Source: DASXQK01 sp963757155 (GTDB taxonomy: Bacteria; Pseudomonadota; Alphaproteobacteria; Dongiales; Dongiaceae). Taken from it: 64,000 nucleotides of DNA. The position numbers were made by a program, and so were the translations under genes. The notes under the pieces are model-generated. The model searched no databases. It saw nothing but the letters and a program-made list of their open reading frames with translations, and was not told the origin of the DNA. Each line of letters begins with the position of its first letter. Within the stretch, counting starts at the first letter, position 1. The stretch covers positions 372,001 through 436,000 of the forward strand of contig CAVWQS010000040.1 in assembly GCA_963757155.1 (NCBI GenBank), read 5' to 3'. Below, in pieces: positions 10,615 through 18,709 of the stretch.

Positions 10615-11484
10615 ATGATCTACGAACGACCGAGATATATGCCGGGCGGCGATCGCTACATGCTGATCGAGTTCGGCAATGAGATGAATCTCGAGCTCAA
10701 CTTCAAGGCTCAGGGACTGGCCGCCGCCATCCAGCAGAGCGGCAACAGCGGCGTCATCGAGACCGCGCCCTGCTTCGCCTCCATGCTGATCCATTACGAT
10801 CCCGACAAGATCGGCTTCAAGGATCTGACAAAGGAGATGCAGTCGCTGATCGATGCGCTCGGCCCCTCCGACGATATCGAGCTCGACAGCCGGCTCTTCT
10901 ATTTCCCGACCTGCTATCTCGATCCCTGGACCAAGGCGGCGGTCGACGATTACTGCGCCAAGATCACCAAGAAGAAATGGGATCCGGAATATGTGGCGGA
11001 GCTGAACGGCCTCGCCGATGTGCAGCAATTCGTGCGCGTCCATTCCGGCACGGAATATTGGGTGGCCGCCCTCGGCTTCTGGCCGGGTCTGCCCTTCATG
11101 ATGGCGCTCGATCCGCGCTGCGTGCTGACGGCGCCGAAATACAATCCGCCGCGGACCTGGACGCCCCAGGGCACCGTCGGCATGGGCGGCGCCTCGACGG
11201 CGATCTATCCCGTCGCCACCCCCGGCGGCTATCAGATCTTCGGGCGCATCCCGGTGCCGATCTGGGACACGGAGAAGCGCTTCCCGGAATTCTCAAGGAG
11301 CATCTGCCTGTTCCGCCCCGGCGACCGGGTGAAATTCGTGCCCGTCAGCGTCGAGGAATTCGAGCATGTGGAGGCGCAGGTGAAGGACGGCAGCTATGTC
11401 TACAATGTCGTGGATTACCAGCGTTTCTCCGTGCGCAATTACCAGAAATGGGTCAAGTCGCTGAACAAGAGCGACCGGTTCTAG
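10615..11484 (+). CDS. KipI/AHS1-type carboxyltransferase subunit (PxpB-like)
   Basis: 289-residue protein of the AHS1/KipI family (allophanate hydrolase subunit 1; PxpB). The hallmark is the segment around residues 150-220: VHSGTEYWVAALGFWPGLPF, then YNPPRTWTPQGTVGMGG and TPGGYQIFGRIPVPIWD. That wording is nearer to the carboxyltransferase part of urea carboxylase than to short KipI proteins, and the protein is longer than usual PxpB. It is co-transcribed with the AHS2 partner, which starts 10 bases after its stop. It is probably one half of the carboxyltransferase active site. Confidence 0.88.
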   Translation: MIYERPRYMPGGDRYMLIEFGNEMNLELNFKAQGLAAAIQQSGNSGVIETAPCFASMLIHYDPDKIGFKDLTKEMQSLIDALGPSDDIELDSRLFYFPTCYLDPWTKAAVDDYCAKITKKKWDPEYVAELNGLADVQQFVRVHSGTEYWVAALGFWPGLPFMMALDPRCVLTAPKYNPPRTWTPQGTVGMGGASTAIYPVATPGGYQIFGRIPVPIWDTEKRFPEFSRSICLFRPGDRVKFVPVSVEEFEHVEAQVKDGSYVYNVVDYQRFSVRNYQKWVKSLNKSDRF

Positions 11485-11494
11485 GAGGCGGGCC

Positions 11495-12478
11495 ATGTTC
11501 GACGTGATTCAACCGGGTCTCGAGACCTCGATCCAGGATTACCCCGGCCGCATCGGCTTCTGGAACCAGGGCTTTCCGCCCTCCGGGCCGATGGACAGCT
11601 GGTCCTTCCGCCTGGCCAATCTACTGGTCGGCAATCCCGTCGGCGCGGCGGGGCTCGAGGCCCAGTACATGGGGCCGACGCTGAAGTTCAGCCGCGACGG
11701 CGTGATCGCCATCTGCGGCGCCGATATGCAGGCGAAGCTCGACGGCCAGCCGGTGCCGCTCTGGGAGAGCATCGCCGTCAAATCCGGCCAGACCCTCGCC
11801 ATGTCCGCGGCCAAGCAAGGCGTGCGCGCCTATATCGCCTTCGCCGGCGGCATCGACACGCCGCCCTGGCTGGGCTCGCGCTCGACCTTCCACAAGGCCG
11901 GCGTCGGCGGCATGGAAGGCCATGCGCTGAAGCCCGGGCAGAGCGTGCCTGTGGCGGCGGGCCAGGGGGCGGCGGGCAACGGCACGCCGGGCCGCAAGGT
12001 GAAGCCGGAGGCCCGGCCGACATTCCCGACCGACAAGACCTGGACCATCGAGGTGGTGGCGGGCCCCAACGACGACTGGATCGACGAGGCGGGGCAGCAG
12101 CGCTTTCTCACCAGCGATTGGAAGCTCTCGGCCAAGAGCGACCGCACCGGCTTCCGTCTCGACGGGCCGCAATGGACCTTCACCGAGAAGGCTTACAAGA
12201 AGTCGCCCGAGAACGGCGCCGAGCCCTCCAACATCATCGACCACGGCTATCCCCTGGGTGCCATCAATCTGGCGGGCCAGACGCCCATCATCCTGGTCAA
12301 TGACGGGCCCAGCATGGGGGGCTTCATCAACCCCTATACCGTGCCCTCGGCCGCTTTCTGGAAGCTGGGGCAGTCGAAGCCCGGCGACATCTATCGCTTC
12401 AAGGCGATCAGCGTCGACGAAGCCCAGGCCCAGCGCCTGGCGCTGAACGCCATCTGTCAAATCTCGAATATCGTCTGA
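11495..12478 (+). CDS. KipA/AHS2-type biotin-dependent carboxyltransferase subunit (PxpC-like)
   Basis: 327-residue AHS2/KipA-family protein, the usual partner of AHS1. The N-terminal hallmark GLETSIQDYPGRIGFWNQG is followed by GPMDSWSFRLANLLVGN and the central AYIAFAGGIDTPPWLGSRST. The C-terminal SMGGFINPYTVPSAAFWKLGQ motif is also present. A GGAGGCGGGCC ribosome site lies just upstream. In urea carboxylase the KipA- and KipI-like parts together form the carboxyltransferase domain. Here they are separate genes flanked by biotin carboxylase and carrier genes. Confidence 0.9.
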   Translation: MFDVIQPGLETSIQDYPGRIGFWNQGFPPSGPMDSWSFRLANLLVGNPVGAAGLEAQYMGPTLKFSRDGVIAICGADMQAKLDGQPVPLWESIAVKSGQTLAMSAAKQGVRAYIAFAGGIDTPPWLGSRSTFHKAGVGGMEGHALKPGQSVPVAAGQGAAGNGTPGRKVKPEARPTFPTDKTWTIEVVAGPNDDWIDEAGQQRFLTSDWKLSAKSDRTGFRLDGPQWTFTEKAYKKSPENGAEPSNIIDHGYPLGAINLAGQTPIILVNDGPSMGGFINPYTVPSAAFWKLGQSKPGDIYRFKAISVDEAQAQRLALNAICQISNIV

Positions 12479-12489
12479 GGGGTAGGATC

Positions 12490-12708
12490 ATGGCCGAACG
12501 CATTGAAACGATGGTTCCCGGCAATGTCTGGAAGGTGCTGGTCAAGCCCGGCGACAAGGTGAGCCCCGGCGATGTGCTCTTCATCCTCGAGGTGATGAAG
12601 ACCGAGGTGCCCCATACCAGCGAACAGGGCGGCACCGTGAAGGCGGTCCATATCGTCGAGGCTCAGGAAGGGGTGGATGCCGGCATGCTGGCGGTGGAGA
12701 TCGATTAG
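12490..12708 (+). CDS. Biotin carboxyl carrier (biotinyl/lipoyl attachment) protein, 72 aa
   Basis: Minimal biotinyl domain of 72 residues. The biotinylation motif EVMKTEV places the acceptor at Lys37, with the usual glycine turn VKPGDKVSPGDVL before it and the symmetric EGVDAGM half after it. It lacks the Pro/Ala-rich linker of AccB, so it is a stand-alone carrier. It ends the pxpA-carboxylase operon. The gene order (carboxylase, carboxyltransferase halves, carrier) is that of a urea-carboxylase polypeptide cut into subunits. Confidence 0.92.
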   Translation: MAERIETMVPGNVWKVLVKPGDKVSPGDVLFILEVMKTEVPHTSEQGGTVKAVHIVEAQEGVDAGMLAVEID

Positions 12709-12742
12709 AGCAAGATCGGGTCGGCTTGAGCCAAGCTGAGCT

Positions 12743-12758
12743 GGCCGGGCAACCGGCC
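12743..12758 (+). terminator. GC-rich tetraloop hairpin after the carboxylase operon
   Basis: GGCCGG-GCAA-CCGGCC, a perfect 6-bp stem with a GNRA tetraloop, 35 bases after the carrier-protein stop. There is no U-tract, so intrinsic termination is uncertain. The rest of 12709-12867 holds only the probable promoter region and an AGGAGAAGCGCG ribosome site for the next gene. Confidence 0.35.
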
Positions 12759-12867
12759 TTCGCGATAGAGCTCATCTCATGTATGATATCTCCGGCGTAT
12801 CTCTGATGCGCAGATCGTCATCTGAGGGGACGGTCCCGCCCGTCAGTCGACCGCCAGGAGAAGCGCG

Positions 12868-13629
12868 ATGATGCGTGATCGCCAGGAAGCATTTCGGGCT
12901 GACTATCGGGCTCACATTGCGCCCTGGTATAACGGCGCGATTTACGTCGCCATCATTTGCGCGATCGGGATTGGCACACTCTGGTATTTGATTGGCCGCA
13001 TCGAAAATCCCACAATTCTGGATTGGATGGTGGTGCCCGCGACGTTCGTCGCGACCAATATTTTCGAATGGTGGATTTACCGATTTGTGATGCACCGCCC
13101 CGTGAAGGGATTCATGGGTATCTATCGCCGTCACACGCTGGCACATCATCAGTTCTTCACACAGCTCGAGCCGACCATCGACGATACCCGGGATTTCCGC
13201 ATCACTTTCTTTCCGCCCTATGCGTTAGTGACTTTCATCGCCATCTCGATCGTACCCGCCGTCATTCTCGGCATCCTCGTATCCCGGAATGCCGGCTTGC
13301 TTCTCATGTGCACGACCGTCGGCGTGTACCTCAACTACGAATTCTTTCACTGGTGCTGCCACGCAAAGAACGACTGGTTGATCCAGCGCATTCCGCTGAT
13401 CAACACCATTCGGCGCCATCACATCGCGCATCACGATCCGGCGATCATGATGGAAATGAACATGAACCTGACTTACCCCATCGCCGACTGGTTGTTTGGG
13501 ACGAGCGACGTCAATCGCGGGTTGATCGGTATCCTGCTCAACGGCTACAGCAAAAAGCATTTGCGCATCGTTCAGCGAAAGCTGAACCCTACCCCTGACG
13601 AGAGCGAAATCGCGGAGTTGAGGTCGTGA
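12868..13629 (+). CDS. Fatty acid hydroxylase/sterol desaturase superfamily membrane protein
   Basis: 253-residue integral membrane di-iron enzyme candidate. Hydrophobic segments (GAIYVAIICAIGIGTLWYLI; LVTFIAISIVPAVILGILV) surround three histidine clusters: RRHTLAHHQFF, NYEFFHWCCHAKND and RRHHIAHHDP, the HX3HH-type boxes of this superfamily. An AGGAGAAGCGCG ribosome site precedes ATG 12868 (ATG 12871 also possible). Local base composition drops here (12961-13020 is 30/60 G+C). It is followed without a gap by a small membrane ORF and a Rieske oxygenase. The substrate is unknown; hydroxylation or desaturation of a lipid-like compound is inferred. Confidence 0.88.
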   Translation: MMRDRQEAFRADYRAHIAPWYNGAIYVAIICAIGIGTLWYLIGRIENPTILDWMVVPATFVATNIFEWWIYRFVMHRPVKGFMGIYRRHTLAHHQFFTQLEPTIDDTRDFRITFFPPYALVTFIAISIVPAVILGILVSRNAGLLLMCTTVGVYLNYEFFHWCCHAKNDWLIQRIPLINTIRRHHIAHHDPAIMMEMNMNLTYPIADWLFGTSDVNRGLIGILLNGYSKKHLRIVQRKLNPTPDESEIAELRS

Positions 13630-13840
13630 GCGCAGAGACCGTCCGAGCCAGAGACCCCAACGGAGATGGCGGGCCGGGGCCGAACGGTCTCGTGCTTCGG
13701 CCATAGGGGGCGTCGCGACGGGGATCGCCATTTTTGTACTTTCCCTGCTCCTTGCAGGCGGACCCAGCTGGACCAGCATCGCAATTGCGGTCGTGATCGG
13801 CGCTTCGGTCGGCGTTTGGGTGAGGCTTGCCGATCTATGA
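13626..13840 (+). CDS. Small membrane protein, probably frameshifted, between hydroxylase and Rieske genes
   Basis: A GTG at 13626 overlaps the hydroxylase stop and opens MSAETVRARDPNGDGG, which hits a TAG at 13704. In another frame the sequence continues AIGGVATGIAIFVLSLLLAG then IAIAVVIGASVGVWVRLADL and stops at 13840, overlapping the Rieske ATG (ATGA). The two overlaps and the two clean hydrophobic stretches suggest one gene of about 70 residues with a one-base indel near 13700. No family is recognised. Confidence 0.45.
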
Positions 13841-14967
13841 GCGAAAGGCATGATCACTCCTCCACGGGCGGGCCCCTCATGAGCCTGCCGAAGTGGTACT
13901 ACACCGACCCGAAGGTATTGGAGCGGGAAAAGGACAAGATTTTTGCAAAATGCTGGCAGTATGCCGGCCACCTCGGTCAGCTGACCGAGGTCGGCAGTTA
14001 CTTCACGCTCGAGTTCATGGACGAGAGTTTGATATTTGTGCGTGACGCCGATCGGAAGGTTCGCGGCTTTTATAATGTCTGCCAGCACCGCGCCCATAGA
14101 TTGGTGGAGGGCCAGGGGTGCAAGAAGATCTTGACCTGTCCCTATCACGCATGGAGCTACGCACTCGACGGCCGCTTGCTGAGCGCTCGAGGGATGGATC
14201 GAACGCCTCACTTCCTGGCTGCAGACTACGGACTCGAGCCCGTAAGGGTCGAGATGCTGAACGATCTCATCATGTTCAATCTCGATGCCGATGCGGCCAG
14301 CTTCGAAAGCCTGGTCCCCGAGGTGACCTCGGAAATGCGGCTGCAGATTCCTCGACTGCACGAACTCGTCGCCGACGAAACGGCCGAGGGATTCGGTGGT
14401 GCCGTCTTGAACTCCAATTGGAAGGTTCTCTCGGACAATTGCATCGAATGCTATCACTGCGTGCCGAGTCATCCAGCGTTCGTCGACTTGATCGACATGG
14501 ATAGCTATCGGATCGAGCTCCGGCAGAGGAACACCAAACACACCGCGAAAAGCCGAAGAGCAGATAGCAAGAAGGCGTATTCGTTCGATCCAAGCGACGG
14601 CGCCACGGATTTCGTCGTTTGGCATATCTGGCCGAATATAACCATCGCCAAATTTCCGGGGCCCGCGGGATACGGCATCTTTGTCATCGATCCCTTGACG
14701 ACGACCCAATGTCGCTCGCGCGGACATAATTTTCGCCTACCCGGCCCTGAAACGCAGGAGTCGGCGGCACGGCGCCGATATATGGCCAAGGTGCTTTGGC
14801 CCGAGGACGAAGGGATTTGCGAAAGCGTCCAGTTGGGATTGCGGTCGCGTGGATATCGCCGGGGTCCGATCGTCGCGCCGTCCGCTTGCGACGGCGCAAG
14901 CGAGGCCACGGTTGCGCTGTTTCAGCGGCTGACGCTTGAGGCCTTGGGAAATTTCTCCGGTTCGTGA
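13837..14967 (+). CDS. Rieske [2Fe-2S] aromatic-ring/quaternary-amine oxygenase, alpha subunit
   Basis: 376-residue oxygenase subunit. The Rieske cluster motif is YNVCQHRAHRL followed by TCPYHAWSY (CXH...CX2H). The mononuclear iron motif is DNCIECYHCVPSHPAF (DX2HX4H-type). The overall layout resembles choline/carnitine monooxygenase-like proteins (CMO/GbcA class) more than dioxygenases of bulky aromatics; this is judged by eye. The start at 13837 is chosen for overlap with the preceding small ORF. No reductase or ferredoxin gene is adjacent, so the electron donor must be encoded elsewhere. Confidence 0.9.
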   Translation: MSERHDHSSTGGPLMSLPKWYYTDPKVLEREKDKIFAKCWQYAGHLGQLTEVGSYFTLEFMDESLIFVRDADRKVRGFYNVCQHRAHRLVEGQGCKKILTCPYHAWSYALDGRLLSARGMDRTPHFLAADYGLEPVRVEMLNDLIMFNLDADAASFESLVPEVTSEMRLQIPRLHELVADETAEGFGGAVLNSNWKVLSDNCIECYHCVPSHPAFVDLIDMDSYRIELRQRNTKHTAKSRRADSKKAYSFDPSDGATDFVVWHIWPNITIAKFPGPAGYGIFVIDPLTTTQCRSRGHNFRLPGPETQESAARRRYMAKVLWPEDEGICESVQLGLRSRGYRRGPIVAPSACDGASEATVALFQRLTLEALGNFSGS

Positions 14968-15048
14968 GATCGGGTGGGGTTGTTCGCCGTCACGCGGCCA
15001 GCATCTTCGCTCGACGGCAAGGTGGGATTAGTGGTCGGATAAACCGGC

Positions 15049-15666
15049 ATGGCCCAGCTTCGCCGATCGATCGATGAGTTCCTGACACGGCTCCATCGCC
15101 GCTATGCGGCTGCCGCGGCGCCGGCGGTACCCCCGGCTGCCGAGTTCCGCAGCCTGCTCGCCGTCTGGCCGGAGGGGAGAGAGCCGACACTGCCGACGCC
15201 CAAGCGGCTGCCCGCCTGCGATCATCTGGCCACCGCGCTCTCGGCCGGCCTATCCGGGCCGGAGGCGGGGCTGGCCGAGGTGTTGTCGGAGCTGGCACCT
15301 GCGCTTGCCTGGACCTACAGCTATCCTGCCCGAGCGGGTCAGCCCGATCTATCCAGCGCCGTCGCCTTCAGCCAGATCATTGGACCCGGCGGAATTCGGC
15401 GGAGCGACCGCTTGCGGCTGGGCCTGACCTTGATCGCGCCCGGGACCCACTATCCGCCGCACGCCCATCCCGCCGTCGAGACCTATCTGGTCATCGCCGG
15501 CACGGCCTTCTGGCGTCTCGGCGAGGCGCCGGCGGCGGCGCAGCCGCCGGGTGCGCTGATCCTTCATCCCAGCGGGGCGGCCCATGCCATGCAGACCGGC
15601 GCGGAGCCGCTTCTGGCAATCTGGTCCTGGCGGGGCGATGTGACCTCGCCTTCGGTCTATCTCTGA
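15049..15666 (+). CDS. Cupin-fold DMSP lyase-like protein (DddQ/DddL family)
   Basis: 205-residue protein whose C-terminal half matches the dimethylsulfoniopropionate lyase cupin family. The metal cluster is GTHYPPHAHPAVETY (His134, His138, His140, Glu144), then PPGALILHPSGAAHAMQT (His179), followed by LLAIWSWRGD. The N-terminal half is helical, as in DddQ. A DddQ-type enzyme would split DMSP to dimethyl sulfide and acrylate. No acuI/acuK-type acrylate genes are adjacent, so a related substrate is possible. It follows a Rieske oxygenase of a type often active on onium compounds, a suggestive pairing. Confidence 0.75.
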   Translation: MAQLRRSIDEFLTRLHRRYAAAAAPAVPPAAEFRSLLAVWPEGREPTLPTPKRLPACDHLATALSAGLSGPEAGLAEVLSELAPALAWTYSYPARAGQPDLSSAVAFSQIIGPGGIRRSDRLRLGLTLIAPGTHYPPHAHPAVETYLVIAGTAFWRLGEAPAAAQPPGALILHPSGAAHAMQTGAEPLLAIWSWRGDVTSPSVYL

Positions 15667-15832
15667 CCCGCCAGCAGATATTCTTTCCTCTACTGAAAGC
15701 TAAACTGTCTTTTGCCGCCCTGCGCCGGCCCGCAATATTGTGCACGGGAGGATTCCGGGTCTCCCGAGGGCGTTTTTCCTGTAAGCTTTCGGGGTGAGCG
15801 TCTGAATTCCTTACCTCAGGGGGGTCAATCCG

Positions 15833-17443
15833 ATGCTGCACTCATTTCCCTTCTCCCGCCGCGGTTTCCTCGGCGGCTCCGCCAGCCTTCTCGCCTTGAC
15901 GGCGCTGCCGGATTTCGCCCGCGCGCAGGGCACGCCGCGCTCGGGCGGCACGCTGGTGGTGGCCGCGGATACCGAGCCGCGCAACCTCAATCCGGCGATG
16001 GTCGCCTCCAACGACGTCTTCTTTGTCGCGAGCAAGGTGATCGAGCCTTTGGCCGAAGCGACCTTCGAAGGGCCGCCGCGTCCGCTGCTCGCCACCTCCT
16101 GGGAAGGCTCTGCCGACGGCAAGTCGATCACCTTCAAGCTCCGCCAAGGCGTCAAGTTCCACGACGGGCATCCCTTCACCTCGGCCGATGTCGCCTTCTC
16201 CGCCATGGAGATCTGGAAGCCCCTGCAGAATTTCGGCCGGATCGTCTTCAAGAATCTGACAGCGGTGGACACGCCCGACGACAGCACGGCGATCTTCCGC
16301 TTCTCCGAGCCCACGCCGCCCCAGCTCATTCAGAATGCGCTGCCGTCGCTGACCAGCGTGCTGCCGAAGCATCTCTATGCCGGCACCGACTTCGCCAAGA
16401 ATCCGCATAATGCCGATCTCGTGGGAACCGGCCCCTTCCGCTTCGTCGAATACAAGCAGGGGCAATTTTACCGCCTGGCCAAGAACCCGGATTATTGGGA
16501 CAGCGGCCATCCCTATCTCGACGGGATCGTCTTCAAGGTCCTGCCCGATCCGGCTTCCATCTCCAATGCCCTGGAGACGGGCGACATCGAGCTCGCGGCC
16601 TTCTCCGCCGTGCCCATGACCGATCTCGACCGCCTGGCGGCGACCGGCAAGCTGGACGTGATCAGCAAGGGCTATGAGGCCATCACCTATCAGATCGTCC
16701 TGGAGATCAACCATCGCCGCAAGGAGCTCCAGGATCTGCGGGTCCGCCAGGCCCTCGACTATGCCATCGACAAATCCTTCCTCGTGAAGACGGTCTTCCT
16801 CGGCTATGCCCAGGCCGCCAATGGACCGATTCCGGTGACCGCCAAGGAGTTCTACGACAGCAATCTGCCGGCCTATGATTTCGACCCGAAGAAGGCCGAG
16901 GCGCTGCTGGAAGAGGCCGGCTACAAGCGCGGGGCCGACGGCACCCGTTTCCAGCTCAAGCTGCTGCCGGCTCCCTGGTTCGACGAATCCCGCCAGAGCG
17001 GCGACTATGTGCGCCAGGCCCTGAAGGCCGTGGGCATCGATGCGCAGATCGTGAATAACGACGCCGGCGGTCATATCAAGGCTGTCTATGGCGACCATGC
17101 CTTCGACCTCGCCATCGGCACCCCCGTCTATCGCAACGATCCGGCGATCTCCACCACGATCCTGTTCCGGAGCGGGGTGCCGGCCGGCGTTCCCTTCTCG
17201 AACCAATATGGCTTCGAGGACCCGGCCCTGGATGCGATCATCGACAAGGCCGCCGTCACCATCGACAGCAGCGCGCGGGCCGATCTCTACCGGCAATTCC
17301 AGGAACTGGCCATGAAGGAGCTGCCGATCATCAATCTGGTCAATTTCAGCTTCATCTCGGTGGCCAACAAATCGGTGCAGAACGTCGCCAACAATCCGCG
17401 CTGGGCAACGACCTCCTGGTACGACACCTGGCTCGCGGAGTAG
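15833..17443 (+). CDS. Peptide/nickel-type ABC substrate-binding protein (family 5, Tat-exported)
   Basis: 536-residue DppA/OppA-family periplasmic receptor. The N-terminus SRRGFLGGSASLLALT with ARA-Q cleavage looks like a twin-arginine signal. The family-5 signature region KSITFKLRQGVKFHDGHPFT is clear. The matching permease and ATPase genes lie at 18710-22311, but an IS30-type element now separates them from this gene. A leader of about 165 bases (15667-15832) precedes it with no other gene. The ligand is not predictable; family members bind peptides, opines or other amphoteric solutes. Confidence 0.92.
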   Translation: MLHSFPFSRRGFLGGSASLLALTALPDFARAQGTPRSGGTLVVAADTEPRNLNPAMVASNDVFFVASKVIEPLAEATFEGPPRPLLATSWEGSADGKSITFKLRQGVKFHDGHPFTSADVAFSAMEIWKPLQNFGRIVFKNLTAVDTPDDSTAIFRFSEPTPPQLIQNALPSLTSVLPKHLYAGTDFAKNPHNADLVGTGPFRFVEYKQGQFYRLAKNPDYWDSGHPYLDGIVFKVLPDPASISNALETGDIELAAFSAVPMTDLDRLAATGKLDVISKGYEAITYQIVLEINHRRKELQDLRVRQALDYAIDKSFLVKTVFLGYAQAANGPIPVTAKEFYDSNLPAYDFDPKKAEALLEEAGYKRGADGTRFQLKLLPAPWFDESRQSGDYVRQALKAVGIDAQIVNNDAGGHIKAVYGDHAFDLAIGTPVYRNDPAISTTILFRSGVPAGVPFSNQYGFEDPALDAIIDKAAVTIDSSARADLYRQFQELAMKELPIINLVNFSFISVANKSVQNVANNPRWATTSWYDTWLAE

Positions 17444-17505
17444 GAGCGGGTCCAAGGGGCGAGTGCTTGCCTTCGTCCCCGGGCCGCCGCCACATTCTCC
17501 TCCCG

Positions 17506-18518
17506 TCATCCCGGCGAAAGCCGGGAGGTGGATTCACATTTGAAGTGCAACAGTTGAGCCAGGAATGCCTCGGCTGGGGTTTGGAAGTCCAGGCATTTTC
17601 GTGGGGTATTGTTGTAGGCGGCGACGACGGCGTTGAGGATTTTGGGACGGACGGCGGCGAGATCGGTTTTGCGTGGCAGGGGCCGGCGCATGCGTCCGAT
17701 TGCGTTCTCGATCCCGCCCTTTTGCCAGGGGCTGTGGGTATCGCAGAAGAAGGTTTGGATACCGAGGTCGGCTTTGAGGCGGTAGTGCTCGGCGAACTCG
17801 GTGCCGTTGTCGAAAGTGATGGTTTGGCGCAGCTCGGGAGGCAGGGGTTCGAGCCAGGCGATGAGTTGTCGCGCGGTGGGTTCGGCAGCTTTGTTTGGCT
17901 GTCTGGCGAGGATGAGGAGACGGGAGACGCGCTCGTGGGCGACCAGGATGGCCTGGCCATAGGTTTTGAAGAGCATGAGGTCGGCTTCCCAATGTCCTGG
18001 GAAGGCCCGGCCGTTGGCGGCCTCGGGCGCTGGGCGATGGAGACACGGCCCTTGATGGAGCTCGCGGACGACCCGCCTTTGCGGCCGCGCCAGCCGCGTT
18101 TGGCTTTGGCCCTGGGAAGATAGTGCCGCCAGGAGCCGTCGTTGGTGCGGCGGATCTGGGCATAGATGAAGCGATAGATGCTTTCATGGCTGATGCCGGT
18201 TGCAGCCTTGTCGCAGGCCAGCCGGCCGGCGATCTGTTCGGGCGACCAGCCGTGCCGGAGGCGATCGAGCACGAGGCGGCGCAGCTCGCCGTCGCGCTCC
18301 AGGCGCGATCCGGTCCAGCGCCGGGCTTTCGCCTGCTCATGAGCATGGCTCGGCCTGTAGCCGACCTGCTTGCCCCGGTTGCGCCTCAGCTCGCGAGAAA
18401 CCGTCGATGGCGGGCGATCCAGAGCTGCCGCGATTTGGCGGATGGATTGCCCGTCTTCATGAAGACGGGCAATCCGGCACCGTTCATCCAATGACAGGTG
18501 CTCATATTGCTTTCCCAT
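17506..18518 (-). pseudogene. IS30-family transposase, frameshifted (copy 1)
   Basis: The N-terminal half (MGKQYEHLSLDERCRIARLH...) is identical in sense to the intact copy at 56551 up to SIAQRP. There one C is missing (CCCC to CCC near 18025) and the frame shifts. The DDE half (HWEADLM, ITFDNGTEF, QKGGIENAIG) continues in another frame from about 17976 down to the TGA at 17506. The stop lies outside the element in the flanking repeat. Unless programmed frameshifting occurs, this copy is inactive; a consensus error is equally possible. Confidence 0.85.
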
Positions 18519-18559
18519 TGCAACACCTTAGACAGGTGTTGCACTTCGTTTGTGAACTA
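17529..18559 (-). mobile_element. IS30-family insertion sequence, copy 1
   Basis: About 1031 bp. Its ends match imperfectly: left end GTTCACAAACGAAGTGCAACA, right end (inverted) ATTCACATTTGAAGTGCAACA. It is two bases shorter than the copy at 56509 (1033 bp): one C is lost from a CCCC run in the transposase near 18025, and one G is lost at the left tip. It lies between the Dpp-type binding-protein gene and its permease genes, in the opposite orientation. Exact tip positions and target duplication (possibly CCC) are uncertain because the target is C-rich. Confidence 0.9.
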
Positions 18560-18709
18560 GGGGATCCAGGGGCCACGGGGTGGGCTGTTTGCCGCTTGCC
18601 CCTGGACCCCGGCTTTCGCCGGGGTGACGGCATAGAGAGGAGCGGCATTGCCGTTCGCTTTCTTGTTGATCGCATAGCGCTCTAGCCTCCCGCAGACCAT
18701 AATCGCGTC

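Larger units (their letters stand above)
17504..18629. repeat. Palindromic intergenic repeat split by IS30-type element (copy 2)
   Basis: One outer arm (17504-17525, CGTCATCCCGGCGAAAGCC...) and the remainder of the repeat (18560-18629, linker plus the other arm ending GGGGTGACG) flank the element at 17529-18559. Removing the element joins CCTGGATCCC to CGGCTTTCGCCGGG, restoring the form seen at 3516. The insertion lies at the foot of the small internal hairpin of one arm. Confidence 0.85.

Noticed and set aside
13225..14727. 500-codon minus-strand open frame over hydroxylase and Rieske genes
   Set aside because: The plus-strand frames carry His boxes and Rieske motifs; this one carries none.
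17467..18123. Plus-strand open frames opposite the IS30 transposase
   Set aside because: Mirror translations of the transposase gene; repeated in each IS copy without independent support.
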